NCBI RefSeq assembly: GCF_000302595.1 | Contig: NZ_JH947125.1 | Span: 1,114,785-1,178,784, forward strand | From: Pedobacter arcticus A12 | GTDB taxonomy: Bacteria > Bacteroidota > Bacteroidia > Sphingobacteriales > Sphingobacteriaceae | Reading direction: 5' to 3' | Length of the DNA: 64,000 nt | Part shown: positions 17,101 to 26,247 of the stretch, one piece after another | How the letters are laid out: the number at the start of each line of letters is the position of its first letter | How positions within the stretch are numbered: the stretch's first letter is position 1 | Translations under genes and position numbers: made by a program | The notes under the pieces: generated by a model | What the model saw: only the letters and a program-made list of their open reading frames with translations | Databases searched by the model: none | What the model was told of the DNA's origin: nothing

Positions 17101-20100
17101 GTTTATTGAGCTTTGGGTATTGGATCCGTTTATCGGTAAAGAGAATTCGCAAGGCGGAGATTTATATTTCAACATTGGTAATATCTCCGAAGACATTTTA
17201 AAAGATGGGCGTAAAAGTTTGGAGAACGGTTTACCGGCAGATGGCGACATTAGTAAAACAGATGAAACCGTTTGGGGACGTGTTGGTAAACTGCAGCCTG
17301 TTATCCAGGCATTTGATAACGACCCAAATGCCCGTAAAATGCAGGATGTGGGTTTGGATGGTTTAAATAACGAGGATGAACAGACAAAGTACCAAACTAT
17401 TGTAAACCAAGTAACCTCCGCTTTGGATCCAATGGCCGCAAATCAGTTCCGTAATGACCCATCATCTGATGATTATATTTACTACCGTGGCAATCAGCTC
17501 GACCAACAAAATGCAGGTATTTTAAAACGTTACGAAAACTTTAACGGTACAGAAGGAAACTCGAAAACTACACAACAGTCTTTAGATGCCACAGGGATTG
17601 AAAACTCAGCATCTACTTCTTACCCTGATGGTGAAGATATCAACAGAGATAATAACTCGTCAAAATCTGATGAATATTTCCAATATAAAGTTAAAATTAC
17701 CCCTACAGATTTAGCAGTTGGGTCTGGTTTTGTAACCGATAAGGTAACTTCTTCTGTTAATTTAGCCAATGGCGAAAAGAAAATGGTAAGCTGGTACCAG
17801 ATAAAAATCCCTATTGCGCAGTTCAACAGTAAAGTAGGAAACATTCAAGATTTTAAATCCATTCGCTTTATGCGGATGTTTATGACAAATTTTGCCGATA
17901 CCACAGTTTTAAGATTTGCCCGACTACAATTGGTGCGTGGCGAGTGGAGAAGGTTTAACGCAGAAAACACACCCGCAAAAGTCTTGGCAGATCCAGCTTT
18001 AAATAATCCAGGTTTAGATGGTTCAACCTTAGATGTAACAACTGTAAACCTTGATGAAAATGGATCTCGTACACCTATTCCTTATGTTATCCCGCCGGGC
18101 ATTCCTACAGAAAAAGATATTTCGAATTTTAGAGGAGATACCCGTCAAAACGAGCAGTCTTTATCGGTAGTTGTTAAAAACTTACAAGACGGTTATGCTA
18201 GGGCTGCCTTTAAAACAACGTTAAATGATGTACGTTCTTACAAGCGTTTGCAAATGTACATCCACGCAGAGGCAGGTGATCCGGCTAAATCCCTTAAAGA
18301 CGGCGATGTTAATGCATTTATTAGAATTGGTACAGATTATCAGGATAACTATTACGAATATCAAATTCCAACAAAAGTTACCAACCAAGGTTCACGCGAT
18401 CCCGAATTAATTTGGCCTATAGAAAACAGAATCAACGTAGAGTTCCGATTGTTCCAGTTGGCTAAAACTGCGAGAAACAATGATGTATCTACGGGTCAGC
18501 CTTGGCCGGTAAACGTTCCTTATACTTATTCCGACGGTGTAAACACCATTACGGTTAAAGGTCAGCCAGATTTAAGTAAACTTAGGGTAATGATGTTGGG
18601 TGTTAGAAACCCGTTAAAGACCAACGCTTCTGTAGGCGATGATGGTTTGGATAAAACTGCCGAAATTTGGTTTAACGAACTGCGCCTGACGGATTTTGAC
18701 GAACGCGGAGGTTGGGCCGCAACCGCCAGAATAAATGCTAAATTGGCCGATTTTGGTGATGTAACACTTTCGGCAAACAAAAGCACCATCGGTTTCGGCT
18801 CACTAGAACAACGGGTGAGCGAGATCAATCGTTCTGATGACCGTTTCTTTGATGTTTCCTCTAGTTTGGAGTTGGGCAAATTTTTCCCGCAAAGGTCTGG
18901 GCTAAAAATACCAATGTTCATCAATTACTCCAGTCAGCTAAGTACACCACAATACGATCCCCGCAACCCGGATATCGAACTTAAAAATGTATTAAACAGC
19001 GTATCTAACCAAACCAGAGATTCGATATTAAATTATGCACAAGATTATACGCAACGCCGTAGCATCAACTTTACCAATGTGCGTAAAATCAAAACCGACC
19101 CGAACGCTAAAAACCATCTTTGGGATGTAGAAAACTGGAGTTTAACCTACGCTTATACCGAATATGGTCATCGTGATTTTATCAATCAGAATACCGAACA
19201 AAAAACTTATCGTGGTGCTTTAGCCTATGATTTTAACAATCCGGCTAAGTTTTATTCGCCATTTAGTAAAGCTGTAAAATCTAAATATCTAAATCTGTTA
19301 AAAGATTTCAACTTTAGTTTATTGCCTTCTATGCTTAATTTTAGGATAGAACTGAACAGGTTATATTCTGAGAATACTTTGCGAGATAACGATCCAAATA
19401 ATTTTATTCCAATTAGAACAACGTTTAACAAAAACTTCCAGATCAACAGACTTTACGGGATAAGCTGGGATTTAACAAAATCGTTAAAACTAGATTTCAA
19501 CGCTACCAACTTATCTGTTGTGGATGAGCCGGAAGGACGTATTACCGGTTTAAAACGTGATACCATGTGGAATAATTTAAAGCGCCTGGGACGTACCACA
19601 AACTACAACCATACCGTTAGCCTTTCTTACACGGTACCATTGAATAAAATACCTGGTCTTGATTTTATAAGTGTACTTACCCGTTACCAAACGCAGTTTA
19701 CTTGGGTAACTGAACCATTATTAACGCTTAACGATCCTACTATTGATTTTGGTAATAACATCCAAAACTCAAGAACTATCCAAATTAACCCAACGCTGAA
19801 CATGAATTTGCTTTACAACAAGTTCGGTGCATTTAGGCGTATAAATAACAGTGCAGATAGCACCGCCGGCGTAGGTAAAATTTTGATCAACGCATTAGCC
19901 AGTATTAAAAACTTAAGCGGTTCGTACATCCGTAACGATGGTACCTTTTTACCGGGTTATTTACCGCAAACCGATGCTTTTGGGTATGATTTTAACGCCA
20001 ACGCACCGGGTGTAGGCTTCCTTTTAGGTGCTCAAGGCGATATTAGAGCTAAGGCTTTAGCCAATGGCTGGTTAACGCAGGATACCTTACAAAATCAGCT

Positions 20101-21229
20101 CTATATCAATAACCTCAACGAAAAATTAAACTTACGTGGAACTATTGAGCCTTTTAAAGATTTTAGAATAGAACTAACCGCATTTAAAAATAGTAGTAAA
20201 AACTTTACCACTAATTTTAGGTACAACAATTCTGCACAAGGTTTTGAAAGCTTAAATCCAATAACCACTGGTGATTATAGCATTAGCATGATTGCTTTGG
20301 GTAGTGCATTTAAAGACAAGAATTCGGCTAAAACATCGGCTGTTTTCCAACAGTTTTTAGCTAACCGTACCGTTATTTCGCAAAGATTAGGCGGGGAAAA
20401 CCCAAACAGTGTAGGCACAAACACAGACGGTTTCGCCGATGGTTATGGTAGAACTTCCCAAGAGGTGGTAATTCCTGCTTTTTTGGCGGCTTACAGAAAT
20501 AAAGATGCTGGAGCAGCGAGTTTAACTAAGCTGCCAAAAATTCCAATCCCAAACTGGCGCTTAACTTACAACGGTTTGGTAAAAGTAGAGGCCATCAATA
20601 AGATTTTCTCGGCTTTTGACTTATCGCATGGGTATAGCTCAACGTATAACGTAAACGGTTATACTTCCTTGATCAGGTACGGAGAAGCAAACGGAGCGGT
20701 GAACGTGAGAGACAACCAAGGAGATTTCTTACCGTTCTACCAATTTTCTCAGGTTACTTTATTTGAGCAATTTGTGCCACTTTTAGGTATCGATATGCGA
20801 CTGAAGAACAACATGACCGCCAATGTAGAATACCGTAAATCACGTTCTATGAGTTTGAGTTTGGCGAACAGTCAATTGGCATCACAAAAAGACCAAGCTT
20901 TTGTAATTGGTTTTGGTTACCGAACTTCTGATTTTAGGTTCCCGTTTGGTTTGTTCAAAAGCGTAAACCTTAAAAATGATTTAAACTTTAAATTGGATGT
21001 TGCCATCCGTGATAACAAAACAGTAATTTATAGAGCTGATGTGGATGATCCTGAGATTTCTGGAGGATCTAAAAACATCACCTTTAGGCCAAGTATTGAT
21101 TATGTGTTGAACCAACGCTTTAACTTAAGGTTGTTTTACGATTCTAACGTCACTAAGCCTTATACCTCACAAACATTTGTTACGGCGTTTACCAACTTTG
21201 GAATTAATTTAAGGTTTACGATACAGTAA
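14174..21229 (+). CDS. sprA: SprA, outer-membrane translocon of the type IX secretion system
   Basis: Product of 2351 residues, matching the size of SprA/Sov, the very large beta-barrel through which type IX secretion substrates cross the outer membrane. The signal peptide is MKINFTRLFFLISVIGLCAS followed by NYALAQ. The start is TTG; no other start gives a signal. Family landmarks are the N-terminal IFGGNTINIQPRGSADLTFSG, the repeated TAGTLKLTEGADYTVDYN segment, the SYLDDFEGAR block near residue 830, and many barrel strands to the C-terminus (GINLRFTIQ). No frameshift was noticed across 7 kb. No gcvH follows, unlike the order I recall for some flavobacteria. A hairpin terminator lies about 75 bp downstream. 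Other type IX genes are not in the window. Gliding is not implied, since many non-gliding relatives carry SprA. Confidence 0.95.
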   Translation: MKINFTRLFFLISVIGLCASNYALAQNAGTDSLRLKYPVKDTYVTPFFGKSGMFLEHPQAVKKTVSYDPATKKYVVKEMLGNKLIKAPQYLTFKEYQELEEKNIINAYWKTLVSTGKNPVEKEGFIPEVKVQSKAFERIFGGNTINIQPRGSADLTFSGRINRNENPLFNERQRKQANFDFDQRIQMNLVGNIGNKLKISTNYNTEAQFDFENQVKLEYTGDKDEIIKKIEAGIVNFPLNTTLISGSQALFGIKTQLQFGRLGVTTMFSQQKSQSKEINITNGAQQNEFSLSTDNYEANKHYFLAQYFRNNYNRALANLPIISSNINVTNIEVWVTNKSNSTTDSRDVLAFMDLGENNPYNTTLFQGGASYSGLPAAFNGPGFTQQSNNLLQQIPASARQTNANDIDNYFQSSGALDNYNKLTYARKLTDREYTINRQLGYISLNNALNSDEILSVAYRYSVNGVEYQVGEFSTDIQVTPENPQVLYTKLLKNETTKTNLPIWDLMMKNIYSIGAYQISPSDFKLNIFRLDDKAGIEKPLITEGQNLNGKLWLQVANLDRLNQQGAKQPDGYFDFLEGLTIDSQNGRVIFPTIEPFGKDLASQFVPGAEQALIDKYVYQPLYDSTKTVAQQLFPGLNRYLIKGTYQSQVSSEFQLNAINVPEGSVVVTAGTLKLTEGADYTVDYNIGRVKILNDALLNSGQPIKIKLESNELFGIQQKSLFGTRLDYRVNDDFNLGATFLSLKETPLTQKINFGEESISNNIYGFDLNYSTNSRFLTRMIDKLPFLSTKETSSITFNGEFAKFNPGHPKALDFAGNSGGTSYLDDFEGARSVIDLKSSSVWQISGTPQLFPESQYSNDLSYGFNRAKLAFFNIDPIFYSKSSRFTPSNIKNNKTELSNHYVREVLETEVFPFKQTATGTLLSLSTLNLAYYPMLRGPYNFTTTGLNNDGTLQNPRSRWGGMFRKIETNDFEALNIEFIELWVLDPFIGKENSQGGDLYFNIGNISEDILKDGRKSLENGLPADGDISKTDETVWGRVGKLQPVIQAFDNDPNARKMQDVGLDGLNNEDEQTKYQTIVNQVTSALDPMAANQFRNDPSSDDYIYYRGNQLDQQNAGILKRYENFNGTEGNSKTTQQSLDATGIENSASTSYPDGEDINRDNNSSKSDEYFQYKVKITPTDLAVGSGFVTDKVTSSVNLANGEKKMVSWYQIKIPIAQFNSKVGNIQDFKSIRFMRMFMTNFADTTVLRFARLQLVRGEWRRFNAENTPAKVLADPALNNPGLDGSTLDVTTVNLDENGSRTPIPYVIPPGIPTEKDISNFRGDTRQNEQSLSVVVKNLQDGYARAAFKTTLNDVRSYKRLQMYIHAEAGDPAKSLKDGDVNAFIRIGTDYQDNYYEYQIPTKVTNQGSRDPELIWPIENRINVEFRLFQLAKTARNNDVSTGQPWPVNVPYTYSDGVNTITVKGQPDLSKLRVMMLGVRNPLKTNASVGDDGLDKTAEIWFNELRLTDFDERGGWAATARINAKLADFGDVTLSANKSTIGFGSLEQRVSEINRSDDRFFDVSSSLELGKFFPQRSGLKIPMFINYSSQLSTPQYDPRNPDIELKNVLNSVSNQTRDSILNYAQDYTQRRSINFTNVRKIKTDPNAKNHLWDVENWSLTYAYTEYGHRDFINQNTEQKTYRGALAYDFNNPAKFYSPFSKAVKSKYLNLLKDFNFSLLPSMLNFRIELNRLYSENTLRDNDPNNFIPIRTTFNKNFQINRLYGISWDLTKSLKLDFNATNLSVVDEPEGRITGLKRDTMWNNLKRLGRTTNYNHTVSLSYTVPLNKIPGLDFISVLTRYQTQFTWVTEPLLTLNDPTIDFGNNIQNSRTIQINPTLNMNLLYNKFGAFRRINNSADSTAGVGKILINALASIKNLSGSYIRNDGTFLPGYLPQTDAFGYDFNANAPGVGFLLGAQGDIRAKALANGWLTQDTLQNQLYINNLNEKLNLRGTIEPFKDFRIELTAFKNSSKNFTTNFRYNNSAQGFESLNPITTGDYSISMIALGSAFKDKNSAKTSAVFQQFLANRTVISQRLGGENPNSVGTNTDGFADGYGRTSQEVVIPAFLAAYRNKDAGAASLTKLPKIPIPNWRLTYNGLVKVEAINKIFSAFDLSHGYSSTYNVNGYTSLIRYGEANGAVNVRDNQGDFLPFYQFSQVTLFEQFVPLLGIDMRLKNNMTANVEYRKSRSMSLSLANSQLASQKDQAFVIGFGYRTSDFRFPFGLFKSVNLKNDLNFKLDVAIRDNKTVIYRADVDDPEISGGSKNITFRPSIDYVLNQRFNLRLFYDSNVTKPYTSQTFVTAFTNFGINLRFTIQ

Positions 21230-21303
21230 TAAAGGTTTAAGCATCTAACAACTGCTTACAGTTCAGATAGAAATCATTTTAAGTTTCAAAAAATATCCAA
21301 TAA

Positions 21304-21337
21304 AAAAAGCCACTCCCAAACTGGAGAGTGGCTTTTT
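21304..21337 (+). terminator. Terminator after sprA
   Basis: Perfect 12-base stem AAAAAGCCACTC with GAGTGGCTTTTT and a 10-base loop, with the T run forming the end of the stem. It can act in both directions. Confidence 0.85.
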
Positions 21338-21374
21338 CATACGAGCAAAAAATCTTTATTCTTTGCACCAAGCT

Positions 21375-21490
21375 CATCGGGATTTGCAATCCCGATGTTA
21401 TAAATAAAGGATTTTTGATCCGGCCTCTTAAACTTAATTTAGATTGTAATCTAATATTATAAAGATCGGAATTGCAAATCGCGACCAAGA
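21375..21490. repeat. Cluster of REP-like palindromes
   Basis: A 10-bp perfect stem (CATCGGGATT with AATCCCGATG, 3-base loop, 21375-21397) is followed by GGATTTTTGATCC (about 21409-21421), then TTAGATT-GT-AATCTAA (21439-21454), and a degraded CGGAATTGCAAATCG version of the first motif (about 21467-21482). This 'xGGATTTGCAATCCx' theme is typical of repeated extragenic palindromes, but copy number in the genome cannot be judged here. Confidence 0.6.
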
Positions 21491-21530
21491 TTTTTAAGGA
21501 TATAACCTCCCAAAAACATTCACAAGCAAA

Positions 21531-21560
21531 AAAACCGGTCCCAAAAATGAGAACGGTTTT
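21531..21560 (-). terminator. Terminator after eno
   Basis: Stem AAAACCG with CGGTTTT, extended by two more pairs past a mismatch. On the minus strand it is followed by a long T run (TTTTTTTTGC), as expected for the end of the eno transcript. Confidence 0.7.
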
Positions 21561-21601
21561 AAATCTTGATACTCGATACTTATTACTCGATACTCAAAAA
21601 A

Positions 21602-22915
<1,314 letters not shown>

Positions 22916-22980
22916 TTATTTTTGTCTATTTTACACTTAGTGTTAAAACTACACTAAAGTAAGTAATTTTGTTCAACTCG

Positions 22981-22988
22981 CAAATATA
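22981..22988 (-). promoter_or_regulatory. eno promoter -7 box
   Basis: TATATTTG on the minus strand matches TAnnTTTG; transcription would begin about 70 bases before the ATG at 22903. No good -33 box was found. Confidence 0.5.
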
Positions 22989-23198
22989 GCAATTGTTTTT
23001 TGGGCGTGTAGTTCTTCGACCTCATCATTAAAAAACAATTTTTTCTAATAAAACCGTTTGTTAAGCTTTTCTCAAAGACGAGTATTTGCATAAGAAAACC
23101 ATTTTCAATAAATCCTACACTGATCATAAAATATGCTTTCATCGCTGTTTTTTAACATTACTTATCCTTAATCATCAAAAAAACATTTCCATGACAAT

Positions 23199-23225
23199 AA
23201 TTAATCAATCGATTAATTAATTTTG
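23199..23225 (+). promoter_or_regulatory. tetR operator overlapping its -7 box
   Basis: Inverted repeat AATTAATC-AATC-GATTAATT (23199-23218) directly abuts and overlaps by one base the -7-like TAATTTTG (23218-23225). The tetR ATG is at 23234. A palindrome in this place is what an autoregulated TetR repressor would bind. It may control the whole efflux operon. Confidence 0.6.
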
Positions 23226-23233
23226 TCGTCGTT

Positions 23234-23860
23234 ATGACAGATGATAAATTAGACACCAAAGCAAAGATCCTTGCAATAGCCGAGGATCTTTTTGCCGAGT
23301 TAGGTTTCGATGCGGCGTCTACCAGGTTAATTGCTAAAAAAGCTGATGTAAATATCGCGATGCTTAACTATTACTTTGGTGGCAAAGAAGGCTTGTATAT
23401 GGCAATTATAGAAAGACATATCCTAGCCAATCGTATAAAGTTGCAGAATATTAACAGCGATAATATTTCCTCGTTTGAAAAACTATATCGGTTTATTGAT
23501 GGTTACGTTGATAATATGCGGAGAAATTTGGCGGTGCAAAAGCTGATGTACATAGAGATGAGCTTAACCTTGCGTAGCCAACTTAACGAGCAGATTGTGG
23601 AGCTACTTTCTAAAAACTTGGTGCAAGTAAAGCGAATTATAGACGACGGTGTTAGCAACGGCAGTTTTGCCAAAGTTGATTCGGATATGCTGATTGCGTC
23701 TATGTTCGGTACTAAAATCTACTTAATTAACGCATCGCCGATGGCTTCCATCCTATTTAATGGCCATGCAAACTCAAAAGACTTATTAGATGATGAAATG
23801 GTTGTCCGTCTAAAAAATCATTTAAAAACCATGTTCAAATTGTACTTAACAAAATCATGA
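23234..23860 (+). CDS. TetR/AcrR-family transcriptional regulator of the efflux operon
   Basis: 208-residue repressor-type regulator. The N-terminal helix-turn-helix spans about residues 10-57 (KILAIAEDLFAELGFDAASTRLIAKKADVN, then the typical MLNYYFGGKEGLY). The rest is a helical ligand-binding domain, with no recognisable ligand. Its stop overlaps the ATG of the TolC gene by 4 bases, and three efflux genes follow on the same strand. The common design is a regulator that represses its own pump operon and lets go when it binds the pump's substrate. A palindrome overlaps its promoter. The inducer and the direction of control are inferred from the context. Confidence 0.9.
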   Translation: MTDDKLDTKAKILAIAEDLFAELGFDAASTRLIAKKADVNIAMLNYYFGGKEGLYMAIIERHILANRIKLQNINSDNISSFEKLYRFIDGYVDNMRRNLAVQKLMYIEMSLTLRSQLNEQIVELLSKNLVQVKRIIDDGVSNGSFAKVDSDMLIASMFGTKIYLINASPMASILFNGHANSKDLLDDEMVVRLKNHLKTMFKLYLTKS

Positions 23861-25197
23861 ATATCAAATACAATTATCAAAAAAAATTAAGCAAGTGGCT
23901 TGCCTGCTCTTTACTCGTTTTACCTTTTTTGTCTGTTGCACAGGATGTAAAAACACTCAGTTTAAAGGATGCAATTGCGCTTGGATTAGCAAACAGCAAG
24001 ACCATTGCTTTAAGTCAAAACAAAGTAGCAGAAGCCCAGGCCGCTTATCAGCAGGTTTTAGACAAAAGCTTGCCATCAGCCAATGCAAGTGCGATTTACA
24101 ACCATGCTGAAATACCAAATAATGTACTGCAGTTAGGTCCTGGTGACCCGATAAAATTACCTAAAAGTGCAGATGCTTACATTGGCACTTTGTCTGTACA
24201 AGAATTGATTTTTGCTGGCAATAAACTAAAATATGCTAAAGAGAGCGCACAGCTTGTTAAAAAAATCGCCGTTTTAGACGTGGTGAAAGACGAAGATGAA
24301 ATCGCCATCAACATCATCAACGCTTATTTAAACTTGTATAAGCTGGATGCTAGCAAATCCGTTATCGCTCAAAACATCAAAGCCTTAGAAACGCAGCTAA
24401 AGCAAACGCAACGCTTTTTTGATCAAGGCATTGTTACCAAAAACGAGGTGCTACGCATTCAATTACAGCAATCAAATATCGAATTAACGGATTTAGACCT
24501 TGACAAAAACAGAAATGTGGTCAACTACAATTTAGATATTCTGTTAGGCCTACCAGAGCAAACACTTATCCAAACTGCCACTTTACCTACAGATTTTGAA
24601 TCGGAAAACGGCTTAAGCACTTATTTAGACAGTGCGATTGTTAACCGTGTGGAACTTAAACAGATTGACTATCAATCCCAGGTGCTGGGTAAGAACATAG
24701 CATCCATTAAAGCTGATCAGCTACCAAGTTTAGGTGCGGGTTTAGGAGCTTATTACCTTAACCCTAGCGGTAAGTTTATCCCCGGAACCAATGAGTTTGT
24801 TACGCCGTTAACCCTGGGTTTAACATTATCATGGAATATCGGTAGCCTTTGGACCACCAAAAACAAAGTTGCAGAAGCCCATATTAAACAGCAAGGAACG
24901 CTAATCAATAAGTCATTAATTGCAGATCAGATTAAATCAGAAGTAAACAGAAACTATCAAGATTATCTACAATCAATCAAAAAAATCAGTCTGCTTAAAA
25001 CAGCAATTAATCAGGCCACCGAGAACGATAATATTGTACAGTCTAAGTATAAAAATAGTATTTCTCCGTTAACGGACAGACTTGATGCAAACACACAGCT
25101 TTTTCAGGCCAAAATCAATTTAGAGCTGGCCAAAGCAGATGCGCAGATTGCTTATTACAACTTATTAAAATCTACAGGTAAAAAAATTATTTTATAA
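23857..25197 (+). CDS. TolC-family outer-membrane efflux channel
   Basis: Outer-membrane factor of 446 residues that would form the exit duct of a three-part pump. The signal peptide ends near LPFLSVAQ. Two TolC repeats of long helices follow, starting with LSLKDAIALGLANSKTIALSQNKVAEAQAAY and with the second half beginning about residue 255. Strand segments such as LGAGLGAYYLNPSG and PLTLGLTLSWNIGS belong to the barrel. It overlaps the tetR stop and is followed after 5 bp by the HlyD-type adaptor gene. Full length and intact. Confidence 0.9.
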   Translation: MNIKYNYQKKLSKWLACSLLVLPFLSVAQDVKTLSLKDAIALGLANSKTIALSQNKVAEAQAAYQQVLDKSLPSANASAIYNHAEIPNNVLQLGPGDPIKLPKSADAYIGTLSVQELIFAGNKLKYAKESAQLVKKIAVLDVVKDEDEIAINIINAYLNLYKLDASKSVIAQNIKALETQLKQTQRFFDQGIVTKNEVLRIQLQQSNIELTDLDLDKNRNVVNYNLDILLGLPEQTLIQTATLPTDFESENGLSTYLDSAIVNRVELKQIDYQSQVLGKNIASIKADQLPSLGAGLGAYYLNPSGKFIPGTNEFVTPLTLGLTLSWNIGSLWTTKNKVAEAHIKQQGTLINKSLIADQIKSEVNRNYQDYLQSIKKISLLKTAINQATENDNIVQSKYKNSISPLTDRLDANTQLFQAKINLELAKADAQIAYYNLLKSTGKKIIL

Positions 25198-25202
25198 ACA
25201 GA

Positions 25203-26246
25203 ATGGAAACACAAAAACCCAAATCAAAATCAGCAAAAGTAATTCCCTTTATATTAGGTGTACTGATACTTATAGGCGCTATTTTCGGCATCAAAGAATA
25301 CATTTATTTTAGTAAACACGTTGATACGGATGACGCCCAGATTGATGGCGACATTAGCCCCGTTGTGGCAAGAGTTGGTGGCTACGTGGACTCTATTTAT
25401 TTTGAAGAAAACCAACATGTTAACGCAAACCAGCTATTGGTAAAATTGGATGACAGAGAATTTAAGGTAAAACTAGCTCAGGCACAATCTGGCAAGCAAT
25501 CTGCTTTAGCAAATGTAAACGTTAGTGAAGCTGTAGTAAGCTCAACAGCGGCAGGAATCGGTACGGCTAAAGCAAACGTGGAAATCGCAGAAGCGAAGGC
25601 AAATCAAGCCAATAAAGATTTTGCCCGTTACCAAAACCTAGTAAAGGACGGCTCTGTTACCCAACAACAGTTTGACCAGGCTAAAGCGCAAAAAGACGCA
25701 GCCGATGCGAGTTTAAGAGCATCAAAAACACAATTTGAAGCGGTTAAAAAACAGGTAAACACCAGCGAGTCGCAGGTTTCTGTAGCAAACTCAAACATCA
25801 GTTCGCGTATGGCCGATATTGATTTTGCAAAACTTATTTTATCCTACACAAAAATTGCAGCGCCAACTTCTGGCATTGTATCTAACAAAAACATTCAGAT
25901 AGGGCAGCTTATCCAGCCAGGACAATCGTTGTTTGCCATTGTAAACGACAATAGCTTGTTTGTGAAGGCAAATTTCAAGGAAACGCAGTTAGAGAAATTA
26001 AAAGAAGGGCAAGTAGTTGATATAGAAATTGATGCTTTCCCAGATGTTGCATTGAAGGGCCACATCTATAATTTTTCTCCCGCTACCGGCGCAAAATTTT
26101 CGCTTCTTCCGCCAGATAATGCTACCGGAAATTATGTAAAGGTGATTCAACGCGTTCCGGTAAAAATAAAGTTAGAAAAAAATGAAATTCTATCGAAGCT
26201 ACGTCCTGGAATGAGCGTTAAAGTTTCGGTGCATACAGCAGATTAA
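25203..26246 (+). CDS. HlyD/EmrA-type membrane fusion protein
   Basis: 347-residue periplasmic adaptor anchored by one N-terminal membrane helix (about 16-32, VIPFILGVLILIGAIFGI). The biotinyl-lipoyl-like domain starts at about residue 40 (HVDTDDAQIDGDISPVVARV, ENQHVNANQLLVKLDD), matching the EmrA signature. A long coiled coil follows (about 90-190). The second half of the lipoyl domain is TKIAAPTSGIVSNKNIQIGQLIQPGQSL, and then a beta-barrel domain. It links the inner-membrane DHA2 pump with the TolC channel encoded on either side. The gap to the pump gene is one base, indicating an operon. Confidence 0.92.
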   Translation: METQKPKSKSAKVIPFILGVLILIGAIFGIKEYIYFSKHVDTDDAQIDGDISPVVARVGGYVDSIYFEENQHVNANQLLVKLDDREFKVKLAQAQSGKQSALANVNVSEAVVSSTAAGIGTAKANVEIAEAKANQANKDFARYQNLVKDGSVTQQQFDQAKAQKDAADASLRASKTQFEAVKKQVNTSESQVSVANSNISSRMADIDFAKLILSYTKIAAPTSGIVSNKNIQIGQLIQPGQSLFAIVNDNSLFVKANFKETQLEKLKEGQVVDIEIDAFPDVALKGHIYNFSPATGAKFSLLPPDNATGNYVKVIQRVPVKIKLEKNEILSKLRPGMSVKVSVHTAD

Positions 26247-26247
26247 A

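Larger units (their letters stand above)
21230..21601. other. Intergenic region between sprA and eno (terminators plus REP-like palindromes)
   Basis: The 372 bp between convergent genes hold a terminator for sprA (21304-21337), a cluster of short palindromes (21375-21490), and a terminator for eno (21531-21560). Next to the eno stop, ACTCGATACT occurs twice 15 bases apart. The minus-strand frame across it is not convincing as a gene. Confidence 0.7.

Noticed and set aside
21279-21488. 69-codon frame between sprA and eno
   Set aside because: It overlaps palindromes and terminators; the amino acid string has no sign of a protein.
22954-23142. 62-codon frame upstream of eno
   Set aside because: It covers the eno promoter region and has no recognisable motif or signal.
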